IMG/VR virus record: IMGVR_UViG_3300047300_000255
Coordinates: 1 to 38,201 of that record
Length of the DNA: 38,201 nt
Direction: 5' to 3' (one strand)
DNA from: a virus
In this document: piece after piece, positions 29,288 through 35,976 of the stretch
Layout: every line of letters starts with the position of its first letter
Position numbering within the stretch: position 1 is the first letter of the stretch
The notes under the pieces: generated by a model
Databases searched by the model: none
What the model saw: the letters and a program-made list of their open reading frames with translations, nothing else
Told to the model about the DNA's origin: nothing
Position numbers and translations under genes: made by a program

Positions 29288-29479
29288 TTAACCTTTCAAA
29301 AAGACATAGACAGGTTCAGGAATGTATGTTTTACCGATTAGACGCCCAGTATCGTCCAATAAACTGTACTGACACCCGTGAAATTCCGACATCCTTTCTG
29401 TTTCTGCAATGGCTTCTTCTTCGGTTCCGTCATATCGTTTATACCAAGCCGTGTTAGAGTTTATTATCATGTATTTCAT
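29288..29479 (-). CDS. Small hypothetical protein
   Basis: A 63-residue protein starting KYMIINSNTAWYKRYDGTEE, then CQYSLLDDTGRLIGKTYIPE. The alternation suggests a small beta-rich fold. Overlaps the upstream gene by ATGA. Confidence 0.58.
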   Translation of the reverse strand: MKYMIINSNTAWYKRYDGTEEEAIAETERMSEFHGCQYSLLDDTGRLIGKTYIPEPVYVFLKG

Positions 29480-29658
29480 ACATCAAGACCTTTCGTGAGA
29501 CAGATTTGAGAAACACCGTTCTCTCGCTTGGTGTGTCGTTCATAAGTGATTTCCCCTTCAGCTTTGAGGAATTCATGCTCCGATACCTCGACAATGTCGG
29601 CTTCTTCGCCCTCATAGTCAAAGACAAAGAACCTAACAGGTAGAGTAGAGAATGACAT
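29476..29658 (-). CDS. Small hypothetical protein
   Basis: A 60-residue protein with the core RFFVFDYEGEEADIVEVSEH and EITYERHTKRENGVSQICLT. AGGGG lies five bases before the ATG. No family recognised. It overlaps the next gene by ATGA. Confidence 0.58.
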   Translation of the reverse strand: MSFSTLPVRFFVFDYEGEEADIVEVSEHEFLKAEGEITYERHTKRENGVSQICLTKGLDV

Positions 29659-29673
29659 GTTAAGCCCCTCTTA

Positions 29674-30000
29674 TTAGAATTGACGATATACGATAGAGTA
29701 AGACGTTTGACCAATGAGTACGTCTTGATCTGCTAAGTAGTCCAATACTGCGGCTTCTTGTTCATCCTCTGATTCGTTTTCGTCAATCTCGATAGAGTAG
29801 TCAGAGGCGATAGACTGCCAAGTGCCTTCAGCGAATTCACAACAGACACCGATAACGTCCAATTCTGTCTCAATACCGGATGATTCTTCGATCTCTGTGA
29901 AATAGTCAAAGAGGATGTCTAAGCCACAGAGACTGAAATTGTCAGGACGTACTGCCTTGAATGCGTCAGCGAATTGGCCTTTGTTGATTGTGATGTGCAT
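29674..30000 (-). CDS. Conserved phage protein of unknown function, early gene
   Basis: A 108-residue acidic protein from ATG 30000 (GGAG nine bases upstream). It has FADAFKAVRPDNFSLCGLDI, LFDYFTEIEESSGIETELDV and IGVCCEFAEGTW, a family widespread in phages and mobile elements of proteobacteria, in which the pattern NFSxxGLxxLxxYxxxxExxxG-x-LDVIxxCCxxxE is conserved. I know of no proven activity. Its place near the start of the leftward operon suits host takeover, which is inference. Confidence 0.75.
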   Translation of the reverse strand: MHITINKGQFADAFKAVRPDNFSLCGLDILFDYFTEIEESSGIETELDVIGVCCEFAEGTWQSIASDYSIEIDENESEDEQEAAVLDYLADQDVLIGQTSYSIVYRQF

Positions 30001-30092
30001 GATGATTTTCTCCGATACTTGGAAAGTTGATAGACAGGTACAGTGTACCCCATAAAACCCCATTGCTGAGGCTTTACAGACTAGACTGTATC

Positions 30093-30167
30093 TTACAATG
30101 TAAGCCATACGACTAGAACGGCCACGAAATAAAGACAGTATAAGACACGATCAGCGAGTATTGGCAT
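30093..30167 (-). CDS. Possible 24-residue hydrophobic microprotein
   Basis: ATG 30167 (AAGGG nine bases upstream) to TAA 30093. The peptide (starts MPILADRV) has one hydrophobic segment, LYCLYFVAVLVVWLTL. It sits between the first and second larger genes of the leftward operon. Tentative; no conservation evidence is available. Confidence 0.35.
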   Translation of the reverse strand: MPILADRVLYCLYFVAVLVVWLTL

Positions 30168-30193
30168 GGTAGTTTCCCTTATTTGTTGGTTAA

Positions 30194-30424
30194 TTATTGA
30201 GCGTTAGATTGACGAATAGACAACACCCATTCAGGCGCGTCTGTGTCGGTGTCGTCATAAGCCTCTAATGCCCATACTTTTAGACAATCTGAACAGCATT
30301 TACCGCGGAAGTCTGCAAGATGTAGAGGCGCATAAGCTCCATGCGCTTTTGTGTCGTCTGCTGACATAGTGTTGATACAGAATAGACGACCAGCGTTATA
30401 GCCTGTTTCGGTGAGGTGAATCAT
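30194..30424 (-). CDS. First gene of the leftward operon, conserved small phage protein
   Basis: A 76-residue protein. The start MIHLTETGYNAGRLFC is a recurrent pattern in small phage/plasmid proteins (HLTxxGYNAGRxxC), and CCSDCLKVW gives a second Cys cluster, so a zinc site is likely. As the first gene of the operon it would be among the earliest expressed. No function is known to me. Confidence 0.68.
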   Translation of the reverse strand: MIHLTETGYNAGRLFCINTMSADDTKAHGAYAPLHLADFRGKCCSDCLKVWALEAYDDTDTDAPEWVLSIRQSNAQ

Positions 30425-30500
30425 GATGTGCTAATCCTTTGCAAGTTGTTGATTGTGTCGTTGTTGACGTATGAACTATTGCAAACACTGTGCCAGTTAC

Positions 30501-30568
30501 TTAAATGTAATACTATAATGTACATAATATACACTGTAATTTTTAAATGTAATACTTAAATGTATACT
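30501..30568 (+). repeat. Three copies of a TTAAATGTAATACT-type repeat
   Basis: TTAAATGTAATACT at 30501-30514 and again, identical, at 30543-30556, followed directly by TTAAATGTATACT at 30556-30568. The first copy overlaps the -10 of a possible leftward promoter and the second starts three bases beyond its -35. They could be operators or iterons in an unwinding region. Confidence 0.6.
30512..30540 (-). promoter_or_regulatory. Possible leftward (early) promoter
   Basis: On the minus strand ATTACA (30540-30535), a 17-base spacer and TATAGT (30517-30512) resemble a sigma70 promoter (4/6 and 5/6). It would start transcription near 30505, about 80 bases before the first leftward ATG. AT-richness makes chance matches likely, so confidence is limited. 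Confidence 0.4.
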
Positions 30569-30585
30569 GTTGTAAATAAACAACA
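30568..30585. other. Small hairpin TGTTGT-N6-ACAACA
   Basis: A perfect 6-bp inverted repeat with an AAATAA loop directly after the third AT-rich repeat. It may help strand opening or bind a dimeric protein; evidence is the symmetry alone. Confidence 0.35.
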
Positions 30586-30610
30586 CTTATGATGCACCAT
30601 TACAGTACAT

Positions 30611-30840
30611 TTATGCACTAATATGAATAAACTGTGAATAACTTTTACGCATATTGGTGCATATTTACTTACGCCTAACTGACTGTTGTTTTTATGCAAC
30701 ACTTGATAGACTAGGTGTTTACCCTATGAATACTGAAGTGGTACATAATAGGTGCTACATAGCCCTACATGTTCATAACCTGTGGATAACTTAGTATGTA
30801 TACTTACTATTATGTCTCTCTGTGGATAACTTGTGAGTAA
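30611..30840. other. Cluster of DnaA-box-like 9-mers (putative replication origin)
   Basis: TTATCCACA, the canonical DnaA box, occurs twice on the minus strand (30781-30789 and 30821-30829, 40 bases apart). TTATTCACA, also a consensus box (TTATNCACA), is at 30633-30641 on the minus strand. Near-matches TTATGCACT (plus, 30611-30619) and TTACTCACA (minus, 30832-30840) add to the cluster. AT-rich repeats lie just to the left. The combination looks like a DnaA-dependent origin. Confidence 0.6.
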
Positions 30841-30919
30841 CTTGATAGGGGGGGAGGGGTGTGCTTGTGAGTTTACTTTTGTGGGAGCCTCTAAAGCATA
30901 CAAAAAAGAGTATTTTAGA

Positions 30920-30940
30920 AGTGCCTAAAAAGTAAGCACT
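30920..30940. repeat. Dyad element copy 1: AGTGC-N11-GCACT
   Basis: AGTGC at 30920-30924 and GCACT at 30936-30940 are perfect inverted half-sites 11 bases apart. The first 14 bases (AGTGCCTAAAAAGT) are repeated exactly at 31047-31060. The form is that of a dimer-binding operator. Confidence 0.5.
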
Positions 30941-31046
30941 AAAGTCAATAAAGACAACAACTTATGGAATAATTAGGGACAGGTTAGTTTCTGTGGAGTA
31001 ATTCTATGGAGAATCTGTGCACAGGAGGCCTGTATAGAGGCTCTTG

Positions 31047-31067
31047 AGTGCCTAAAAAGTGTGCACA
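31047..31067. repeat. Dyad element copy 2: GTGC-N11-GCAC
   Basis: The same 14-mer as at 30920, again followed two bases later by GCAC, so the half-site spacing of 11 is kept. It lies 65 bases before the -35 of the rightward promoter at 31132. Confidence 0.5.
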
Positions 31068-31131
31068 AGAGGTCTATAAAGTAAGGAATTGTCACCTATG
31101 TGACTATAATGAAAATAAATTCAAAAAAGAC

Positions 31132-31159
31132 TTGACAAATCAGAAAAGATGTATATAAT
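31132..31159 (+). promoter_or_regulatory. Strong sigma70-type promoter for the terminase operon
   Basis: TTGACA at 31132-31137, a 16-base spacer, and TATAAT at 31154-31159: both hexamers are perfect consensus. Transcription would start near 31166 and make a leader of about 250 bases before the terminase small subunit ATG at 31418. Confidence 0.85.
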
Positions 31160-31166
31160 TCTCTTT

Positions 31167-31386
31167 GAAGGTTATCCTTCCAAGAACTCAAATGAAAACT
31201 TTGTAGACGGGCTACTTAGTTAATACGGGAAGTTTCTTAGGAGTAGACAACAAAGTTCTACTTCCTTAGTTTTTCCTAGTCTGTACACAAGAGGTAAGTA
31301 AAGTAGTAATATACTTCATTTAGATTCTTGTACTTAAGAGGCTTTTAAGCCGTAAGTTAAATTATAGAGATACTTTATAGTCTCTA
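31167..31386 (+). promoter_or_regulatory. Structured 5' leader with possible attenuator
   Basis: Stem-loops in order: GAAGG-TTAT-CCTTC at about 31167-31180, right at the 5' end. AGTAGA (31242-31247) with TCTACT (31257-31262), extended by AGG/CCT with one bulge and followed by TAGTTTTT, terminator-like. GGCTTTTAAGCC near 31341. TAGAGA (31365-31370) with TCTCTA (31381-31386). The second could act as an attenuator before the terminase genes. Confidence 0.45.
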
Positions 31387-31417
31387 GCTTATTCCATGTC
31401 CTAAAGAAAGGGTAAAC

Positions 31418-31852
31418 ATGGCTGATACTGAACAACAACAACAACTAAAAGATCCATTGAAGCCTCGCGGTAGAGGTAGACCCAAAAAGGGTGAGATAGT
31501 AGCTAAAAAGCCTAAGAACAGAGGAGTCATTGGTAGACCTCCCGGTGATAAGGCTATTATGGATGAGTACAAAGCTAGGATGCTTAACTCACCTAAGTCA
31601 GCTAAGGTCTTAGAGACTATTCTTAATGCTGCACTGGATGATAATCATAAGAACCAAGCTGTAGCATGGAAGCTAGTTATTGATAGGGTAGTCCCAGTAA
31701 GTGCATTCGAGCAAGCAAAGCAAGGCAATAGTGCTCCTGCTATTAGCATTAACATTATGGGTCTTAACCAAGCTAATACTACTATTGACCAAGATAGTGT
31801 CAGCGATAGCGTCGATGTTGACATCTCGGACGTAGAGGCTAAGTATGACTAG
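31418..31852 (+). CDS. Terminase small subunit
   Basis: A 144-residue basic protein directly before and overlapping the large terminase (eight bases). The N-terminus is Gln-rich and has RGRGRPKKGE, an AT-hook-like motif, and GVIGRPPGDK. The core SPKSAKVLETILNAALDDNH followed by KNQAVAWKLVIDRVVPVSAF matches small terminase proteins of T7-like podoviruses. It would recognise phage DNA for packaging. AAAGAAAGGG precedes the ATG. Confidence 0.78.
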   Translation: MADTEQQQQLKDPLKPRGRGRPKKGEIVAKKPKNRGVIGRPPGDKAIMDEYKARMLNSPKSAKVLETILNAALDDNHKNQAVAWKLVIDRVVPVSAFEQAKQGNSAPAISINIMGLNQANTTIDQDSVSDSVDVDISDVEAKYD

Positions 31853-33104
31853 TCTCAACTTTGAACTCCTAAAGTGGCAACAAGAGGTCTTTAAGGACAA
31901 GCATCGCTTTAAAGTAGTAGCAGCAGGGCGTCGATGTGGTAAGTCTAGACTATCAGCAGTATCGTTACTCATTGAAGGTCTGAACTGTCCTGAAGGTTCA
32001 GCTGTGATGTACATAGCTCCTACCCTCGGTCAAGCTAGGACTATTATGTGGGACTTACTGAATGACTTAGGTAGGCCTGTCATCAAGTCAGCTCACGTTA
32101 ATAACTTAGAGATTACACTTATAAATGGACGTAAGATTCTCGTTCGTGGGGCAGATAACCCTGATTCTCTTCGTGGTGTATCTCTCACTTATGTAGTCCT
32201 TGACGAGTGTGCCTTTATTAAAGAGGATGTCTGGCAGAAGATCATTCGAGCTTCTCTGTCTGATAAAAAAGGTAGAGCTTTGTTCATTAGTACCCCTAGT
32301 GGACGTAACTGGTTCTATGATGTCTTTAAGCTAGGTCAGGAAGAGACAGACGAAGAGTGGGGTAGCTGGCATTTCACAACCAAGGACAATGAGACTATTG
32401 ATCCTAAAGAGATTGAAGCTGCTGAGAGAACTCTAAGCTCCTTTGCCTTCAAACAAGAATATCTTAGCTCGTTCGATACAGCAGGGGCTGATCTGTTCAA
32501 AGAAGAGTGGTTAAAGTACAAAGATGAGCCTCAGTATGGTGATTATGTCATCGCTATTGACTTAGCTGGCTTTGAAGATGTAGCTAAGTCAGCAGGAGCT
32601 GCTAAGAAGCGTCTAGACGAATCAGCTATTACTATCTGTAAGATCCTAGACAATGGGGATTGGTGGGTTAAGAAGATTGTTCATGGTCGCTGGGACATTC
32701 GAGAGACTGCTTCTAAGATCCTTCTAGCCATCCGTGAGCATCGTCCTATCGCTGTAGGTATTGAGAGAGGTGCTCTAAAGAATGCTGTGATGCACTACCT
32801 TGAGGACTTGATGAGGAAGAATAATGTCTATTCCCACATCACAGACTTGACACACGGGAACAAGAAGAAGACTGATCGTGTTGTATGGGCCTTACAAGGC
32901 CGCTTTGAGCATGGACGTATCTCCTTGAACTCAGAAGAGGATTGGAAAGAATTTGAAGATCAATACTTGATGTTCCCTACTTCAGGGGTACATGATGACT
33001 TGATCGACTCATTGGCTTACGTGGATCAGCTTGCTATGTCTAATTACCAGCAAGACTACGAAGATGATGACTATGAGGTTTTAGATGTTATTTCAGGGTA
33101 TTGA
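31845..33104 (+). CDS. terL: Terminase large subunit (packaging ATPase and nuclease)
   Basis: A 419-residue protein with Walker A AAGRRCGKSR (26-35), Walker B YVVLDECAFI with Asp121/Glu122, and the coupling motif FISTPSG. The nuclease domain has Asp240 (AIDLAGF), Glu308 (GIERGA) and Asp385-Asp386/Asp389 (HDDLIDS), typical RNase H-fold acidic residues. It pumps DNA into the procapsid and cuts concatemers. Length is normal for compact podoviral terminases. Confidence 0.94.
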   Translation: MTSLNFELLKWQQEVFKDKHRFKVVAAGRRCGKSRLSAVSLLIEGLNCPEGSAVMYIAPTLGQARTIMWDLLNDLGRPVIKSAHVNNLEITLINGRKILVRGADNPDSLRGVSLTYVVLDECAFIKEDVWQKIIRASLSDKKGRALFISTPSGRNWFYDVFKLGQEETDEEWGSWHFTTKDNETIDPKEIEAAERTLSSFAFKQEYLSSFDTAGADLFKEEWLKYKDEPQYGDYVIAIDLAGFEDVAKSAGAAKKRLDESAITICKILDNGDWWVKKIVHGRWDIRETASKILLAIREHRPIAVGIERGALKNAVMHYLEDLMRKNNVYSHITDLTHGNKKKTDRVVWALQGRFEHGRISLNSEEDWKEFEDQYLMFPTSGVHDDLIDSLAYVDQLAMSNYQQDYEDDDYEVLDVISGY

Positions 33105-33107
33105 TAT

Positions 33108-33362
33108 ATGACAATCAAACGTGGTAAAGAAGAGTTTGCAGGTTACAACAAACCTAAACGTACTCCCGGACACCCAACTAAGAGTCATGCTGTCTTGGCT
33201 AAAGAAGGTGACGAGGTCAAGCTGATTCGTTTTGGTCAGCAAGGCGTCTCAGGTAGCCCTGACGGTTCAGCCCGTAATGATGCCTTTAAAGCTCGTCACG
33301 CTAAGAACATCGCTAAAGGTAAGATGTCTGCTGCTTATTGGAGCAATAAAATAAAATGGTGA
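33108..33362 (+). CDS. Conserved small phage protein, DUF6321-like
   Basis: An 84-residue basic protein: KRGKEEFAGYNKPKRTPGHP, then VKLIRFGQQGVSGSPDG and FKARHAKNIAKGKMSAAYWS. This pattern (RFGQQG ... FKARHxxNIxKGxxSAAYWxNKxxW) is a well-conserved small protein encoded after terminase in T7-like phages; I recall it as DUF6321. Role unproven. Its stop codon overlaps the start of an HNH gene by seven bases. Confidence 0.75.
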   Translation: MTIKRGKEEFAGYNKPKRTPGHPTKSHAVLAKEGDEVKLIRFGQQGVSGSPDGSARNDAFKARHAKNIAKGKMSAAYWSNKIKW

Positions 33363-33847
33363 GCAAAGGTCTAGACGGACGTTGGTATAAACCTTGCCCT
33401 AGTTGTGGGACGATGCAAAGCTATCTTCGTAAGAACTACGCTGAAGAATCTGAACGGTTAAACAAAGAATGTAAAGCTTGTTCCAATAAAAAGACAGATA
33501 ACTGTAGCCGAGGCTTTTACGAGGATATTCGACTCTCTTGGTTTAATAAGTTTCAAAGCGGCGCAGAACTTCGGAATTTAGCTTTTAACCTTACGCCCAC
33601 ATACCTTTGGGAATTGTTCAAAGAGCAGGACTATCGTTGTTCTTTGACAGGTTGGCCTATAGGATGGGCAGAGGTAGGGTCTAATCACACAGCCTCTATT
33701 GACCGTATAGACTCCGATAAAGGTTATGTTGTCGGTAATGTGCAGCTTGTACATAAAGATGTCAATATGGCTAAACAGCAGTTCTCGCAAGAGTACTTTA
33801 TTGAAATGTGTTCTGCTGTCGCTGATAAAAATAAAGTTAAGTGGTAA
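33356..33847 (+). CDS. Free-standing HNH-type endonuclease 3
   Basis: A 163-residue protein with N-terminal zinc pairs (CPSCG, CKAC) and the block CSLTGWPIG ... ASIDRIDSDKGYVVGNVQLV and HKDVNMAK, which closely parallels the first HNH (14666): same HKD-N-M-x-K ending. It lies between terminase/DUF6321 and the portal promoter. A homing role, cutting related phages in nearby packaging genes, is the family expectation. Confidence 0.82.
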   Translation: MVSKGLDGRWYKPCPSCGTMQSYLRKNYAEESERLNKECKACSNKKTDNCSRGFYEDIRLSWFNKFQSGAELRNLAFNLTPTYLWELFKEQDYRCSLTGWPIGWAEVGSNHTASIDRIDSDKGYVVGNVQLVHKDVNMAKQQFSQEYFIEMCSAVADKNKVKW

Positions 33848-33850
33848 TAG

Positions 33851-33879
33851 TTGACAAAAGTATTCATTTGTGGTAGAGT
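33851..33879 (+). promoter_or_regulatory. Sigma70-type promoter before the portal gene
   Basis: TTGACA at 33851-33856, a 17-base spacer and TAGAGT at 33874-33879 (4/6 to TATAAT). It lies in the 62-base gap after the HNH gene and would start a transcript about 25 bases before the portal ATG. Confidence 0.6.
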
Positions 33880-33909
33880 ACACACAATTTATTAAGAAAG
33901 CTACATTAC

Positions 33910-35976
33910 ATGGCTGATACAGAGAACGAAAAAGAAGCTCCTCCTTTTGAGGAACCAACGGAAAACGATAAAGAGTTAGTCTCTTGGGTTATCGACCACG
34001 TTGAGCGTTGGCGTGACTTCCGTGATAATAACTACATGGACTCATGGGAAGAGTATGAGCGTATCTTCCGTGGTCAATGGGAAGCAAGTGACTCCACTCG
34101 TGAGTCAGAGCGTTCACGTATCATCTCCCCTGCCACTCAGCAAGCTGTTGAGACATCCCATGCTGAGATCATGGAAGCTATCTTCGGTCAAGGTGAGTTC
34201 TTCGACATTGAAGATGATGTCAAGGATGTCAACGGTAATCCTATTGATGTTGAGGCACTTAAAGCTCAGATGTCTGAGGACTTCGCTAAAGACAAGATCC
34301 GTAAAAGTATCGACCAGATCGGTTTGATGGCTAAGATTTACGGTACAGGTATTGGCGAACTGGTTGTTAAGACAGTCAAAGAATACGTTCCTTCTACACA
34401 GCCTATTCCCGGCGTACAAGGCCAAGCAGCCATTGGTGTGATCGAACGTGATCGCATCTCTGTCTCCTTGAACCCTATCAACCCTAAGAACTTCTTGTTT
34501 GACCCTAACGGTACATCGGTGGATGACTGTATGGGTGTAGCTATTGAGAAACCTGTGAGCTTGCATAAAATTGTAGCAGGTATGGAGGCAGGTATCTATC
34601 GTAAGGTAGACATCAATGCTTACATGGACGATGATAGCTTAGAAGCTACTCAAGAAGTACGTCAGTACCAAGACGGTAAAGCTACGATGTTGACCTACTA
34701 CGGTTTGGTTCCTCGTGAGTACTTGGATTCATTGGGCGAGAACAAAGACGTTCAAGATCTGTTCCCTGAAGACTCCACAGCAGATGAGTACTGTGACATG
34801 GTTGAGGCCATTATCGTTATCGCCAACGGTAATCTCTTGTTGAAAGCTGAAGAGAATCCTTACATGATGAAGGATCGTCCTGTGATGTCTTATCAGGATG
34901 ACACAGTACCTAATCGTCTGTTGGGTCGTGGTGTGGTCGAGAAGGCCTACAACATGCAAAAAGCCATTGACGCTCAGTATCGTGCCTATTTGGACTCATT
35001 GGCATTGACTACAGCGCCTATGATCGCTATGGATGCTACTCGTCTTCCTCGTGGTGCTAAGTTTGAAGTTAAACCCGGTAAAGCTTTGCTGACCAACGGT
35101 AATCCTTCTGAGATTATGATGCCATTTAAGTTTGGAACTACCGATGGTAATGCTCCAGCGGCTGCTCAGAACTTCGAACGTATGCTCTTGCAAGCTACTG
35201 GCACGATGGACACCAATGGCATGATTAGCCAAGTCTCACGTGATGCCTCTCAAGGCGGTATCTCGATGGCTGTAGCTTCTCTGATTAAGAAGAATAAGCG
35301 TACTTTGACGAACTTCCAAGAGGATTTCCTGTCTCCTTTCATCAAGAAGGCAGCTTTCCGCTTCATGCAGTTTGACCCTGATCGTTATCCTTCAGCTGAT
35401 TTGAACTTTGTACCTACAGCTACTTTGGGTATCATGGCTCGTGAGTACGAACAATCTCAGTTTATTGCTCTCTTGCAGACTTTGGGGCCAAATACACCTG
35501 TGTTGCCATTGATCTTGAAGGGTGTGATTGCTAATTCTTCTCTGTCTAACCGTGATGAGATGGTAGAGGCTCTTGATAAGATGGCTCAACCTGATCCACA
35601 ACAGACTCAAGTTCAGCAACAACAGACACTTCTTCAGTTGCAAGGCTTACAAGCACAGATTGAACTTGCTCTGTCTCAAGCTGCACAAAACAAAGCTGAT
35701 GCAACTAAGACAATGATCGAGGCTGAATTGAAGCCTAAAGAGGTTGAAGCTAAGATTGCCTCTGCTTTGACACAAAATTTACCTAATAATGATGATTTAG
35801 CTCAACGAGAATTTGATCGTCGTGTTAAAATAGCGGAGTTGCAGCTTAAACAGGCAGATATTCAAAACAAATCTAAGATTGTTGAGATGCAGATGTCTGA
35901 AAGCAAGAACAAATTAGGTGGAATGGAAGAAGATTTCCTCACTAAACTCCAAGAGAAGCTAAATAATGGACATTAA
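33910..35976 (+). CDS. Portal (head-tail connector) protein
   Basis: A 688-residue protein with podoviral portal features: acidic N-terminus, RDFRDNNYMDSWEEYERIFR, RSRIISPATQQAVETSHAEI and MEAIFG, then NPINPKNFLFDPNG, PVMSYQDDTVPNRLLGRGVV with EKAYNMQKAIDA, and KKNKRTLTNFQEDFLSPFIK. The C-terminal third is Gln-rich and helical (LQGLQAQIELALSQAAQNKA), probably the barrel. It forms the ring through which DNA enters. It ends 11 bases into the next gene. Confidence 0.88.
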   Translation: MADTENEKEAPPFEEPTENDKELVSWVIDHVERWRDFRDNNYMDSWEEYERIFRGQWEASDSTRESERSRIISPATQQAVETSHAEIMEAIFGQGEFFDIEDDVKDVNGNPIDVEALKAQMSEDFAKDKIRKSIDQIGLMAKIYGTGIGELVVKTVKEYVPSTQPIPGVQGQAAIGVIERDRISVSLNPINPKNFLFDPNGTSVDDCMGVAIEKPVSLHKIVAGMEAGIYRKVDINAYMDDDSLEATQEVRQYQDGKATMLTYYGLVPREYLDSLGENKDVQDLFPEDSTADEYCDMVEAIIVIANGNLLLKAEENPYMMKDRPVMSYQDDTVPNRLLGRGVVEKAYNMQKAIDAQYRAYLDSLALTTAPMIAMDATRLPRGAKFEVKPGKALLTNGNPSEIMMPFKFGTTDGNAPAAAQNFERMLLQATGTMDTNGMISQVSRDASQGGISMAVASLIKKNKRTLTNFQEDFLSPFIKKAAFRFMQFDPDRYPSADLNFVPTATLGIMAREYEQSQFIALLQTLGPNTPVLPLILKGVIANSSLSNRDEMVEALDKMAQPDPQQTQVQQQQTLLQLQGLQAQIELALSQAAQNKADATKTMIEAELKPKEVEAKIASALTQNLPNNDDLAQREFDRRVKIAELQLKQADIQNKSKIVEMQMSESKNKLGGMEEDFLTKLQEKLNNGH

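Larger units (their letters stand above)
30425..31417. other. Non-coding control region (about 1 kb)
   Basis: No convincing gene lies here. The region separates the leftward and rightward operons and contains AT-rich repeats, DnaA-box-like sites, two dyad elements, a G-run, a rightward promoter and a structured leader, each listed separately. It is a strong candidate for the replication origin and may also carry the packaging site, since the terminase genes follow. Confidence 0.7.

Noticed and set aside
30425-31417. tRNA or CRISPR array in the control region
   Set aside because: No cloverleaf and no regularly spaced repeat-spacer pattern; the repeats are short, few and unevenly spaced.
31418-33930. 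Similar MADTE starts of small terminase and portal as a sign of duplication
   Set aside because: Only five residues agree and the rest is unrelated; chance is sufficient.
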